A stretch of DNA of 64,000 nt, taken from contig NZ_CP016312.1 in assembly GCF_001880325.1 (NCBI RefSeq), forward strand, positions 434,001-498,000. The letters run 5' to 3'. Within the stretch, counting starts at the first letter, position 1. The number at the start of each line of letters is the position of its first letter. Source of the DNA: Thermus brockianus. Its GTDB lineage: Bacteria > Deinococcota > Deinococci > Deinococcales > Thermaceae. This document shows positions 31,655 through 39,867 of the stretch, in pieces. The translations under genes were made by a program, and so were the position numbers. The notes under the pieces were generated by a model. The model was given only the letters and a program-made list of their open reading frames with translations, was not told where the DNA came from and did no database searches.

Positions 31655-33291
31655 GCCCAGGCCTGGGGCCTGGCCCCGGCCTGAAGGAGCGCCTCGGCCA
31701 AGGCCGCCTTGAGTTCGGGAAGCCCCGTGCCCTTCAGGGCGGAAACCGGCACCCCCCCAAGCCGCTCCTTTAGGTAGTAGAGGTCGTAAGGGGCCGCCCG
31801 GTCCGCCTTGGCAAGGGCGAGAACGCGCGGGGCCTCCACCCCAAGCTCCCCGAGGAGGGCCTCCACCACCCGGTACCGCTCCAAAGCCCCCTCCTCGGAA
31901 GCGTCCAGGACGTGGACCAAGAGGTCCGCCTCCCGCACCTCCTCGAGGGTGGCCCGGAAGGCCGTGAGGAGCTCCTCCGGCATCTTCCGGATGAAGCCCA
32001 CGGTGTCCGTGAAGAGCACCTCCCCCACCCCGGGCAAAAAGCCCCGGCGGGTCAGGGGGCGGAGGGTGGCGAAGAGCTTGTCCTCCCCCGGCTCCCCGCC
32101 CCGGGCCAGGGCCTGGAGGAGGGTGGTCTTCCCGGCGTTGGTGTAGCCCACCACGGCGATGAGGGGCACCCCCCGGCGCTTCCTTTGCCTCCTTGCCTCC
32201 TCCCGCCTTTTGGCGTACTCCTCCAGCTTGCGGCTCAGGTGGGCGATTCGCTCCTGGAGGCGCCTCCGGTCCACCTCCAGCTTGGTCTCCCCCGGGCCCC
32301 GGGTGCCGATCCCACCCCCAAGCCGGCTCAACTCCTTCCCCTTCCCCACCAGGCGGGGCAGGAGGTACTTTAGCTGGGCTAGCTCCACCTGGGCCTGGGC
32401 CTCGGGGGTCTTGGCGTGGAGGGCGAAGATGTCCAGGATGAGCTGGGTGCGGTCCAGGACCTTAAGCCCCGTGGCCCTTTCTATCTCCCGGGCCTGGGCG
32501 GGGGAAAGCTCCAGGCCGAAGATGAGGGTGGAGGCGTTTTCGTGGTAGGCCAGGCTTTTGAGCTCCTCCAGCTTGCCAAGCCCCACCAGATAGCGCGGGT
32601 CCAGGGCCTTGCGGTAAACCAGGACCTTCTTCACCGGCACGCCCCCGGCGGTGCGGGTGAGCTCGGCAAGCTCCTTTAGGCCCGCCTCCGCCTCGGGGCC
32701 TTCCCCCAGGTCCACCCCCACCAGGATGGCCCGCTCCCCACTCCCGTCCTGAAGCTCCCGCACCCGGGCCTGGCGGGCGAGCTCCTCCTCCAGGGCCTCC
32801 ACCTCCTTGCGGTGATCCAAATCCAGGTACTGGAAGTAAGGCCTAGGGGGAAAGATGCGCCAGTCCTCCTCCAGCGCCTTGGGCGGGGAGAGGAAGGCCA
32901 GGTGAAGCGTGGTGGGCCTTCCCTCCTCCACCTCCAAGGCGGCGATGCTATCCAGCCGGTTTAGGAAGAGCACGGAAAGGTCGGGCCGGGAAAGCCCCCC
33001 GGGGGAGAGGTGGGTGTGGAGGAGGCGGAAGCCGGAAAGCCTGCGCTCCGCCCTCGCCCCCTCGGGGATGGGAAGCTCCTTGGCGTCCCCCACCCCCACC
33101 CGCACCACCCGGCCCTCCCGGTCCAGAAGGAGGCTTAGGGGGCGGCCCACCTCGGCCGAAAGGAGGGCCAGGGCCTGGGCCAGCTCAGGGGTAACAACCC
33201 GCTCCGGGGGTACCCGGCGGCGGTACAGGTTGGAAAGCTTTTTAAGCTCACTCTTCTTGAGCCCTTCCGTCCTACCGAAGATCTTCTCCAA
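31642..33291 (-). CDS. hflX: HflX-family GTPase
   Basis: Ribosome-associated GTPase that splits stalled ribosomes in other bacteria. The 549 residues include a long N-terminal domain, the HflX glycine-rich segment [21 protein letters not shown] near residue 325, a coiled region and the G domain: G1 [10 protein letters not shown]2 in [11 protein letters not shown]3 [10 protein letters not shown] and G5 VSALKGTG. The expected G4 NKxD reads AKAD ([12 protein letters not shown]). The start is a TTG at 33291 with AAAGGGG and TATACT upstream. Length exceeds E. coli HflX because of the N-terminal extension. Confidence 0.94.
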   Translation of the reverse strand: MEKIFGRTEGLKKSELKKLSNLYRRRVPPERVVTPELAQALALLSAEVGRPLSLLLDREGRVVRVGVGDAKELPIPEGARAERRLSGFRLLHTHLSPGGLSRPDLSVLFLNRLDSIAALEVEEGRPTTLHLAFLSPPKALEEDWRIFPPRPYFQYLDLDHRKEVEALEEELARQARVRELQDGSGERAILVGVDLGEGPEAEAGLKELAELTRTAGGVPVKKVLVYRKALDPRYLVGLGKLEELKSLAYHENASTLIFGLELSPAQAREIERATGLKVLDRTQLILDIFALHAKTPEAQAQVELAQLKYLLPRLVGKGKELSRLGGGIGTRGPGETKLEVDRRRLQERIAHLSRKLEEYAKRREEARRQRKRRGVPLIAVVGYTNAGKTTLLQALARGGEPGEDKLFATLRPLTRRGFLPGVGEVLFTDTVGFIRKMPEELLTAFRATLEEVREADLLVHVLDASEEGALERYRVVEALLGELGVEAPRVLALAKADRAAPYDLYYLKERLGGVPVSALKGTGLPELKAALAEALLQAGARPQAWAQYT

Positions 33292-33300
33292 TGCCCCTTT

Positions 33301-33306
33301 AGTATA
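33301..33306 (-). promoter_or_regulatory. -10 box of hflX
   Basis: TATACT on the minus strand, nine bases before the TTG at 33291. Confidence 0.5.
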
Positions 33307-33328
33307 GCAAAACGTGGCCCTTCGGGCG

Positions 33329-33334
33329 TAGAGT
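33329..33334 (+). promoter_or_regulatory. -10 box of the DUF218 gene
   Basis: TAGAGT ends seven bases before GTG 33342. Confidence 0.5.
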
Positions 33335-33341
33335 AGGGCCC

Positions 33342-33908
33342 GTGCGCTGGCTTTGGCTCGCCCCTTTCCTCCTTCCCGCCCTAGCCCAAGGGGACTACGC
33401 CTGGATCGTGGTCCTGGGGGCGGCCCAGTACGGGGGCAGGCCCTCCCCCGCCTTGGAGCGCCGCCTCGAGGCCGCCCTCTCCCTCTACCAAAAGGGCCTC
33501 GCCCCCCGGATCGCCGTGGCCGGGGGCAGGGCCCCGGGGGACCGGTGGAGCGAAGGGGAGGTGGGCTGCCGCTACCTGAAGGCCAGGGGGGTGCCCGAGA
33601 AAGCCCTCCTCTGCGAGACGCAAAGCCAAAACACCTACGAGAACCTCCTCTTCCTGAGGCCCCACCTCACGGGCCCCGTCCTCCTGGTCACCGACGCCCC
33701 CCACCTTCCCCGGGCGCTCTTCCTGGCCCGGCTTCTGGGTATAAGGGCCCAGGGCCACCCCGTGCCCGGCCCCTACCCCTTGGGTTATTGGGCGCGGGAA
33801 GCCCTCTACCGCCTCTGGCTTTACCTGGGCCTAAGGCCCCTTCCCCGGAGGCTTAAGCCTCTTCCAAGCGCCGCAAGGATTCCAGATACCCTTCCAAAAG
33901 CCCCTTGA
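33342..33908 (+). CDS. DUF218/YdcF-SanA-like exported protein
   Basis: The 188-residue protein has a signal peptide or anchor (MRWLWLAPFLLPALAQG) and the DUF218 core: IVVLGAAQYGGRPSPALERRLEAAL, IAVAGGRAPGDRWSEGEVG, CETQSQNTYENLLFLRP and LLVTDAPHLPRALFLAR. YdcF/SanA/ElyC relatives act on envelope precursors, but no reaction is assigned. GTG start at 33342 by -10 spacing. The last 56 bases lie opposite the end of the divIVA-like gene, so the final residues (LPSAARIPDTLPKAP) may be only loosely constrained. Confidence 0.83.
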   Translation: MRWLWLAPFLLPALAQGDYAWIVVLGAAQYGGRPSPALERRLEAALSLYQKGLAPRIAVAGGRAPGDRWSEGEVGCRYLKARGVPEKALLCETQSQNTYENLLFLRPHLTGPVLLVTDAPHLPRALFLARLLGIRAQGHPVPGPYPLGYWAREALYRLWLYLGLRPLPRRLKPLPSAARIPDTLPKAP

Positions 33909-34302
33909 ACTGGGCGAGGAAAAGCGCCTTCTCCTGCTTGACCCGCTCCACCTCGGCCCGGATGCGCTTAAGCTCCTCCGCCGCCTCCCTCAGCACCTGC
34001 TCCTTGGCCGCATGGGCTTCCTTCTTGATAAGCTCGGCCTCCCGTTCCGCCTGGGCCTTGAGCTCGCGGGCGATCTTCTCCGCCGCCACCACCGCCCGCT
34101 TCAGCTCCCCTTCCGCCTCCTTGAGCCGGGCAGCCTCCTCCTCCAGGGCGCGCACCCGCTCCCTTAGGGCCTCGTTCTCCTGAACGAGGGCCTCCATCAC
34201 CTCCGCCACCCGGGCGAGGTAGCCCCGCACCGCCTCCTTCTGGTAGCCGCGAAGCCCCGTGGGGAACTCCTGGTAGCGCACGTCCAAAGGGGTTAGGTCC
34301 AT
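33853..34302 (-). CDS. divIVA: DivIVA-domain coiled-coil protein
   Basis: The 149-residue protein opens with MDLTPLDVRYQEFPTGLRGYQKEAV, the DivIVA membrane-curvature domain, and continues as a heptad-rich coiled coil from about residue 40 to 140. DivIVA proteins sit at division sites and poles and recruit cell wall or segregation factors. ATG at 34302 with GGAGG six bases upstream. It follows yggS by six bases; yggS(ylmE)-divIVA proximity also occurs in the division clusters of Gram-positive bacteria, which supports the assignment. Confidence 0.9.
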   Translation of the reverse strand: MDLTPLDVRYQEFPTGLRGYQKEAVRGYLARVAEVMEALVQENEALRERVRALEEEAARLKEAEGELKRAVVAAEKIARELKAQAEREAELIKKEAHAAKEQVLREAAEELKRIRAEVERVKQEKALFLAQFKGLLEGYLESLRRLEEA

Positions 34303-34308
34303 GCCTCC

Positions 34309-34944
34309 TCAGTCTACAAAAAGGGCCCGCCCAATCCGCACCAGGGTAGCCCCCTCCTCCACCGCCCAGACGTAATCGTCCGACATGCCCATGGAGCGCT
34401 CGGGAAGGCCAAAGCGGTCGGCAAGTTGGGAAAGCTTCCTGAAGAGAGGGCGCACCACCCCCTCAGGGCCTACAGGGGGCACGGTCATGAGGCCCAGGAC
34501 CTCCAGGTGCTCCAGCTCCCGCACCCGGGCGAGGAGCTCGGGCAGCTCCTCCTCCAAAACCCCGTGCTTCTGCGGCTCCCGGCCCAGGTTCACCTCCACC
34601 AAGACCCTAAGCCGCTTTCCCGCCTTGGCCCCCACCCCCTCCAGAGCCTCCGCCAGGCGAAAGGAGTCCAGGGAGTGGATGAGGGCGAAGCGGGGGGCGA
34701 ACTTGGCCTTGTTGCGCTGCAGGTGGCCGATGAGGTGCCACTCCGCCCGGAGAACCTCCATCTTCTTCAGGGCCTCCTGCACCCGGCTCTCCCCCAAGGG
34801 GAAGTCCCCGTAGCGGAGGACCTTCTCCCGGATCTCCTCCGGGGTGCGCCCCTTGGTCACCGCCACCAGGCGCACCTCGCCAGGGTCCCGCCCCGCCCTC
34901 CGGCAGGCGGCGGCGATCCGCTCCAGGACCTCGGGAAGCCCCAT
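34309..34944 (-). CDS. yggS: YggS-family pyridoxal phosphate homeostasis protein
   Basis: PLP-binding protein without known catalytic turnover that keeps PLP and amino acid pools balanced. The 211 residues form a TIM barrel with the PLP lysine at about 31 (VAVTKGRT), GESRVQEALKKM, HLIGHLQRNK and the C-terminal MGMSDDYVWAVEEGATLVRIGRALF. The ATG at 34944 follows the purine nucleoside phosphorylase TAA with no spacer, so the three genes PNP-yggS-divIVA form one transcription unit. Confidence 0.95.
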   Translation of the reverse strand: MGLPEVLERIAAACRRAGRDPGEVRLVAVTKGRTPEEIREKVLRYGDFPLGESRVQEALKKMEVLRAEWHLIGHLQRNKAKFAPRFALIHSLDSFRLAEALEGVGAKAGKRLRVLVEVNLGREPQKHGVLEEELPELLARVRELEHLEVLGLMTVPPVGPEGVVRPLFRKLSQLADRFGLPERSMGMSDDYVWAVEEGATLVRIGRALFVD

Positions 34945-35763
34945 TTAGAGCGCCGCCAGGATACCCCGCACGTAGCGGCGGAAAACGGGCCCCGTCTCCG
35001 CCGCCACCTTCAAGACCTCCTCCTCCGTGGCGTGGTGCTCCCGCTCGGGCACGGCCATGTCCGTGATGGTGGAAAGCCCGAGCACCCTCGCCCCCAGGTG
35101 CCTTAGGGCGATGACCTCGGGCACGGTGGACATGCCGATGGCGTCCGCCCCGAGCTCCCGGAGCATGCGAAGCTCCGCCCGGCTGGCGAAGCTCGGCCCC
35201 ATGAACCAGGCGTAGACCCCCTCAAAGAGGTGGAGGTCCTGCGCGCGGGCCACCCGGCGGGCCAGGTCCACCAGCCCGGGGTCGTAGGCCTCAAACATCA
35301 CGGGGAAACGGGGGCCCAGGCGCTCGTCGTTGGGGCCCCTCAAGGGGTTTGCCCCGGCGAAGTTGATGTAGTCCAGGTGGAGCATGATCCCCCCGGCGCG
35401 GAAGCGGGGGTTCAGCCCCCCAGCGGCGGAGGTGAGGAGGAAGGTCTTCGCCCCGAGGAAAAAGCCCACCCGCACGGGGAAGACCACCTCCTCGGCGCTA
35501 TACCCCTCGTAGTAGTGGACCCGGCCTTGGTAGACCAGGACCCGCTTGCCCTCGAGGTGCCCCAGAACAAGCCGCCCGGCGTGCCCGGGGGCGGTGGAGC
35601 GGGGGAAGTGGGGGATTTCCCCGTAAGGGATCTCCGCCACCTTCTCCACCTCCTCCGCCAAGGGCCCAAGCCCCGAACCCAACACCACCCCCACCTCGGG
35701 GGTGAAGTTCGTCTTGGAACGAATGTACGCCACCGCCTCTTGGATCTTCTCGTAGACGCCCAT
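34945..35763 (-). CDS. Purine-nucleoside phosphorylase (PNP-I, trimeric type)
   Basis: Phosphorolyses inosine, guanosine or their deoxy forms in purine salvage. The 272 residues show the phosphate loop VVLGSGLGPLAE, RSTAPGHAG, the GRVHYYEGY segment, TSAAGGLNPRF and GADAIGMSTVPEVIALRHLGARVLG, the trimeric PNP signature. ATG at 35763 rather than 35772, because TAGAAT ends exactly seven bases before it and spans the other ATG. The BMP-type nucleoside transporter at 9.7-12.3 kb would supply substrates. Confidence 0.93.
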   Translation of the reverse strand: MGVYEKIQEAVAYIRSKTNFTPEVGVVLGSGLGPLAEEVEKVAEIPYGEIPHFPRSTAPGHAGRLVLGHLEGKRVLVYQGRVHYYEGYSAEEVVFPVRVGFFLGAKTFLLTSAAGGLNPRFRAGGIMLHLDYINFAGANPLRGPNDERLGPRFPVMFEAYDPGLVDLARRVARAQDLHLFEGVYAWFMGPSFASRAELRMLRELGADAIGMSTVPEVIALRHLGARVLGLSTITDMAVPEREHHATEEEVLKVAAETGPVFRRYVRGILAAL

Positions 35764-35770
35764 CCCCGCC

Positions 35771-35776
35771 ATTCTA
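35771..35776 (-). promoter_or_regulatory. -10 box of PNP-yggS-divIVA
   Basis: TAGAAT on the minus strand ends seven bases before ATG 35763. Confidence 0.6.
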
Positions 35777-35804
35777 CTCTCACCGCCCCTTCACCGGCTT
35801 CCGG

Positions 35805-35810
35805 TATGCT
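35805..35810 (+). promoter_or_regulatory. -10 box of bamA
   Basis: TATGCT ends seven bases before ATG 35818; 29 bases from the divergent -10 box. Confidence 0.6.
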
Positions 35811-35817
35811 TTCCGCC

Positions 35818-38280
35818 ATGAAGCGCCTCCTTACCCTAGCCTTCCTAGGCTTTCTCGCCCTGGCTGCTCCCCTAAAGGACGTGGTGGTGGAGGGGGGAGA
35901 CCCCGTCCTCCAGGCCCTGGCCCGGGCCGCCCTGCCCTTTGGCGTGGGGGACGAGCCCGGGGACCTGGAGGAGGCCAGGAAGGCCATCCTGGCCACGGGC
36001 TACTTCCGGGACGTGACGGTGCGCCTCGAGGGGGACGTCCTCAAGGTCACCCTCACCCCCTACCCCCCCATCGCCGAGGTCCGGGTGGAGGGGAAGGCCT
36101 TCCCCCAAGAAAACCTCCTCCGCTTCCTAGAGGAGAACTTCGCCATCGGCAAGGAGGCCATCTACAACCCCCTGAGGGCCCAGGAGGCGGCCCAGGCCCT
36201 GGCGGGGGCCTACCGGCAAAACGGCTTCCCCTTCACCCCCAAGGTGACGGTGGAAACCAAGGAGCAGGGGGGCGGTATCCTCCTCACCTTCCGGGTGGAG
36301 GAAAGCCCCGAGGTGAAGGAGGTGCGCCTGGAAGGGGTTTCCCTCCTTTCCCAAACCGAACTCCTCAAGCTCCTGGAACCCTTGAAGGGCCCCTTTGACT
36401 TCGCCAAGTACCAGGAGGCCCTCGGGGGCATCGCCGGGCGCTACGAGCGGGCGGGCTACCGCTTTAGCGGCCCTGACCTCCAGGAAAGCCGCCTGGAAAA
36501 CGGGGTCCTAAGTGTCCGGGTGCGCGAGCTCAAGGTGATCCGGGTGGAAGGGGAAGGCCTGGACCTCTCGGCTTTCCCCCTAAAGCCCGGGGACTACCTG
36601 AACTATAACGCCCTCCTGGAAGGGGTGCAGGCCCTTTCCAAGGGGCTTTCCCGGGTGGTGAACTTCAACCTGGTGCCCGAGGGGGACGGGGTCGTCGTAG
36701 CCCTCCAAGTGGGGCCCGAAGGGGGGGTGATCCAACGGGTGGAAATTCGGGGAAACACTGCCTTCCCCACGGAAACCCTCCTCGGCCTCCTCCGCCTCAA
36801 GCCCGGGGAGGTCTACACCCCCGCCCTGGCCCAGGAGGACGCAAGGCGCCTCGCCGGCTTCTACCAGGAAAGGGGCTACGAGGTGGCGGACGTGCGCTAC
36901 CGCTTCCAGGAGGGTAGCTTCCAGCTGGAGGTGGTGGAGCTCAAGATCGGGGGCTACCGCCTGGAGTGGCAGGAAGGCCACCGCACCCAGGAGGAGGTGA
37001 TCCTGCGGGAACTCCCCAAGCCGGGAAGCCTCTTCTCCGTCCAAGCCCTCCGCCAAGGCATCGCCCGCCTCCTGGCCACCGGGCTCCTCGCCGAGCCCCC
37101 CGCCGTGCGCCTCTCGCCCGGGGATAAGGAGGACGAGATCACCGTGGTCCTTGGCCTCAAGGAAGCCCGCACCGGGCTCTTTCAACCCGCTATCGGCTGG
37201 AGCTCCTTGGAGGGGTGGTCGGGAAGCCTTACCTTCAAGGAGATCAACCTCTTCGGCCTAGCCCACCAGGCAGCGGTGGAGCTATCCTGGATACAGAACG
37301 ACGCCCGGGACAACCTTTCCTTCTCGGCCAGTTACACCATCCCCTGGCTTTACCTGGATGTAGCGGACTTAAAGGAGGTGCGCACCTCCCTCTCCTTCAG
37401 CGGTTATTCCATCCCCGTGGGCAACAACATCCTCTACGACGGCAGCACGGACACGGGATGGCAGTATACGGAAAGACGGAGTGGCTTCGGCCTGAGCGTT
37501 TCACGACCTTTCTCTAAAGATTTACCCAACTTACGGTTTTCTTTGGGAGTTGCCGCCCAAAGGCTTAGATACGGCCTGGAAATTTACGACGGTAGCGCCC
37601 CCTGCAACCCCTCCGCCGGCCCTTCGGACCCCGCCTACTGCGACGGAACCGGGTACAAGGACGTGAACCTCGCCCAAAGTCTCCTGCCCACACCTGCCTG
37701 GAACCTTCGCCTAGACACTGGCCTCTCCTACATCCAGGTGGACAACCCCCGCTTCCGTACCCAAGGGTACGAGCTAAGCCTCACCTCAGGTATCGGCCTC
37801 GCCTTCCCGGACACGGGAGGCCGGCAAGCCTATGTTCCTCTCGTGACTACGGGGAAGACCTATTTCCCCCTCTCGGAAGACCGGCGCCATGCCCTTGCTT
37901 TCCGCATCTCGGCTGGTACCTTCCTCGGATCCCCTCCCCAGAGCGAGCGCTTCTACCTTTCAGGCGGCGGAGCTGAGGCTTTCCTCCTTAGGGGCTATGA
38001 CGAGCGCAAATATAGCGGCCTCTCCTTCGCAACGGGCTCGGTGGAGTACCGCTACGACTTCAACCTTTCGCCCCAAGGAGGGACAAACCTTTACGGCATC
38101 GTGTTTGCCGACACAGGCCTTACCGATAACACCCAGGGCCTAAAGTGGGGGGTAGGGATCGGCCTGCAACTGGACTTGGATGTCTTGGGCGTTCTCCTCC
38201 CCTCCTTGCGGCTGGACTACGCCTTCAGCCCGGAGAAGCCCACGGGCATCCTGCACTTCCGCATCGGGCCCATGTTCTAG
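35818..38280 (+). CDS. bamA: BamA/Omp85 outer-membrane assembly factor
   Basis: The 820-residue protein inserts beta-barrel proteins into the outer membrane. A signal peptide (MKRLLTLAFLGFLALAAP) is followed by about six POTRA-like repeats, each opening with a strand such as IAEVRVEGKAF, VKEVRLEGVSL, VIRVEGEGLD and IQRVEIRGNTAF. The 16-strand barrel starts near residue 455. LLRGYDERKYSG corresponds to the conserved (V/I)RG(F/Y) lid-loop motif, and the chain ends in Phe (RIGPMF), the outer-membrane signal. The barrel half is less GC-rich than the POTRA half. Promoter is leaderless. Confidence 0.93.
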   Translation: MKRLLTLAFLGFLALAAPLKDVVVEGGDPVLQALARAALPFGVGDEPGDLEEARKAILATGYFRDVTVRLEGDVLKVTLTPYPPIAEVRVEGKAFPQENLLRFLEENFAIGKEAIYNPLRAQEAAQALAGAYRQNGFPFTPKVTVETKEQGGGILLTFRVEESPEVKEVRLEGVSLLSQTELLKLLEPLKGPFDFAKYQEALGGIAGRYERAGYRFSGPDLQESRLENGVLSVRVRELKVIRVEGEGLDLSAFPLKPGDYLNYNALLEGVQALSKGLSRVVNFNLVPEGDGVVVALQVGPEGGVIQRVEIRGNTAFPTETLLGLLRLKPGEVYTPALAQEDARRLAGFYQERGYEVADVRYRFQEGSFQLEVVELKIGGYRLEWQEGHRTQEEVILRELPKPGSLFSVQALRQGIARLLATGLLAEPPAVRLSPGDKEDEITVVLGLKEARTGLFQPAIGWSSLEGWSGSLTFKEINLFGLAHQAAVELSWIQNDARDNLSFSASYTIPWLYLDVADLKEVRTSLSFSGYSIPVGNNILYDGSTDTGWQYTERRSGFGLSVSRPFSKDLPNLRFSLGVAAQRLRYGLEIYDGSAPCNPSAGPSDPAYCDGTGYKDVNLAQSLLPTPAWNLRLDTGLSYIQVDNPRFRTQGYELSLTSGIGLAFPDTGGRQAYVPLVTTGKTYFPLSEDRRHALAFRISAGTFLGSPPQSERFYLSGGGAEAFLLRGYDERKYSGLSFATGSVEYRYDFNLSPQGGTNLYGIVFADTGLTDNTQGLKWGVGIGLQLDLDVLGVLLPSLRLDYAFSPEKPTGILHFRIGPMF

Positions 38281-38305
38281 GCCTGGCATACTGGTCTTAA
38301 CGCCC

Positions 38306-38614
38306 ATGAAGGCCTACCTGGGTCTTTACACGGCGCGGCTGGAAACCCCCGCCCGGAGCCTCAAGGAGAAGCGGGCCCTCATCAAGCCGGCCCTGGAGCG
38401 GCTTAAGGCCCGCTTCCCCGTCTCCGCCGCCCGGCTCTACGGCCTGGACGCCTGGGGGTTTGAGGTGGTGGGCTTTAGCGTGCTGGGCAACGACCCCGCC
38501 TGGGTGGAGGAAACCCTAAGGGAGGCCGCCCGCTTCCTGGCGCAAAGCGGGGGCTTCCAGGTGGCGCTGGAGGAGTTCCGCCTCGAGGCCTTTGAGCTGG
38601 ACGGCCTCCTCTAG
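38306..38614 (+). CDS. DUF503 (YlxP-like) protein
   Basis: The 102-residue protein matches DUF503: LGLYTARLETPARSLKEKRALIKPALERLKARFPVSAARL, then GFEVVGFSVLGND. The family is small and often encoded near rbfA/infB in Firmicutes; its role is unknown. It starts 25 bases after bamA, with a CATACT 13 bases from the ATG as a possible promoter. Its stop shares CTAG with the convergent thiolase gene. Confidence 0.85.
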   Translation: MKAYLGLYTARLETPARSLKEKRALIKPALERLKARFPVSAARLYGLDAWGFEVVGFSVLGNDPAWVEETLREAARFLAQSGGFQVALEEFRLEAFELDGLL

Positions 38615-39801
38615 ACGAGCTCCAGGGCGAAGGCCACCGACCCCCCGGTGCCGTGGCAGATGGCGGCGAGGCCCCTTTCCTCCCCCTTTACCCTGAGGGC
38701 GTTCAGGAGGGTGACCAGGATCCTGGCCCCGCTCGCCCCGATGGGGTGGCCCAAGGCCACCGCCCCCCCGAAGACGTTAAGCCGTTCGTAGGGCACCTTG
38801 AGGAGGCGGCTGAAGAGGACGTTGTTCAGGGCGAAGGCCTCGTTGTTCTCAAAGAGGCCAAAGTCCTCCACCCGCATCCCCAACCGGTCCAGAAGCCGCT
38901 TGGCCGCGGGGATAGGGGCCTCGGGGAAGCGCCAGGGCTCCCCGGCGGCCCACGCCCCCCCCAGGACCTTGGCGATGGGCTTAAGGCCGTGGGCCTTCAC
39001 CGCCTCCTCCGAGGCGAGGAGGACCGCCGCCGCCCCGTCGGAGATCTGGCTGCTGTTGCCGGCGGTGAGGACCCCGTCCTTGCGGAAGGCGGGCTTTAGG
39101 GCCGCCAAGGACTCCAGGGTGGTCTCGGGCCGGATGCCCTCGTCCTTGTCCACCACCACCGTCCCCTTCTTCCCCGGAAGCTCCATGGGGGCGATTTCCC
39201 AGGCGAAAAAGCCCTTCTCCGTGGCCTCGGCGGCCCGCTTGTGGGAGAGGTAGGCGGCCTCGTCCATCTCCGCCCGGCCCACCCCGTAGTCCTGGGCCAG
39301 GCGCTCCGCCTGCTCCCCCATGGCCTCCCCGGTGAAGGGATCGGAAAGCCCGTCCCTAAGGAGGATGTCCTGGAGGCTTTCCGGCGCGCCCAGGAGGAAC
39401 TTGTACCCCCACCTGGCCCGGTGGGAGAGGTAAAACCCCGCCTGGCTCATGGACTCCATCCCCCCCGCCAGGACCAGGTGGGCTTCCCCGGTGCGGATAA
39501 ACTGCACCGCGTTCAGCGCCGCCATCATCCCCGAGGCGCAGACCATGTCCACCTGGTAGCCGTCCACCTCCTTGGGGATGCCCGCCTTGAGGGCCGCCTG
39601 GCGGGGTAGGAGTTGCCCGTGCCCCGCCCTTAAGACGTTCCCGAAGACGTAAAGGTCCAGGTCCTTCCCCTCCACCCCGGCCCGCTCCAAGGCCGCCTTC
39701 ATGGCGTGGGCCCCGAGCTCCGCCGGGCTTAGGTCCTTGAGCGCCCCCCCGAACTTGCCGATGGGGGTGCGGGCGGCGGAAACGAGGTAAACCGGCTTCA
39801 T
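38611..39801 (-). CDS. Acetyl-CoA acetyltransferase (thiolase)
   Basis: Thiolase of 396 residues, catalysing thiolysis or condensation of acyl-CoA. The acyl-accepting cysteine lies in DMVCASGMMAAL near residue 88; the second active-site motifs ENNEAFALN, GGAVALGHPIGASGARI and ICHGTGGSVA are intact. The sequence is closer to biosynthetic acetoacetyl-CoA thiolases than to degradative ones, though the direction cannot be told. The ATG at 39801 is six bases from TATGAT. No other beta-oxidation gene is adjacent. Confidence 0.93.
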   Translation of the reverse strand: MKPVYLVSAARTPIGKFGGALKDLSPAELGAHAMKAALERAGVEGKDLDLYVFGNVLRAGHGQLLPRQAALKAGIPKEVDGYQVDMVCASGMMAALNAVQFIRTGEAHLVLAGGMESMSQAGFYLSHRARWGYKFLLGAPESLQDILLRDGLSDPFTGEAMGEQAERLAQDYGVGRAEMDEAAYLSHKRAAEATEKGFFAWEIAPMELPGKKGTVVVDKDEGIRPETTLESLAALKPAFRKDGVLTAGNSSQISDGAAAVLLASEEAVKAHGLKPIAKVLGGAWAAGEPWRFPEAPIPAAKRLLDRLGMRVEDFGLFENNEAFALNNVLFSRLLKVPYERLNVFGGAVALGHPIGASGARILVTLLNALRVKGEERGLAAICHGTGGSVAFALELV

Positions 39802-39807
39802 GGGCCC

Positions 39808-39813
39808 ATCATA
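39808..39813 (-). promoter_or_regulatory. -10 box of the thiolase gene
   Basis: TATGAT on the minus strand ends six bases before ATG 39801. Confidence 0.6.
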
Positions 39814-39867
39814 CCTCCCCCCTTTGGGGGATGCGAAAACCCCACCCCAAGCCCCACCCTAAAAGGC

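Noticed and set aside
35230-35817. N-terminal extension of the bamA frame by about 196 codons
   Set aside because: It lies opposite purine nucleoside phosphorylase and precedes a clear signal peptide and -10 box at 35805-35818.
39860-39865. TAAAAG as a leaderless -10 for the comZ-like gene
   Set aside because: Its distance to the two possible ATGs (two or five bases) does not fit the 6-7 bases seen elsewhere.
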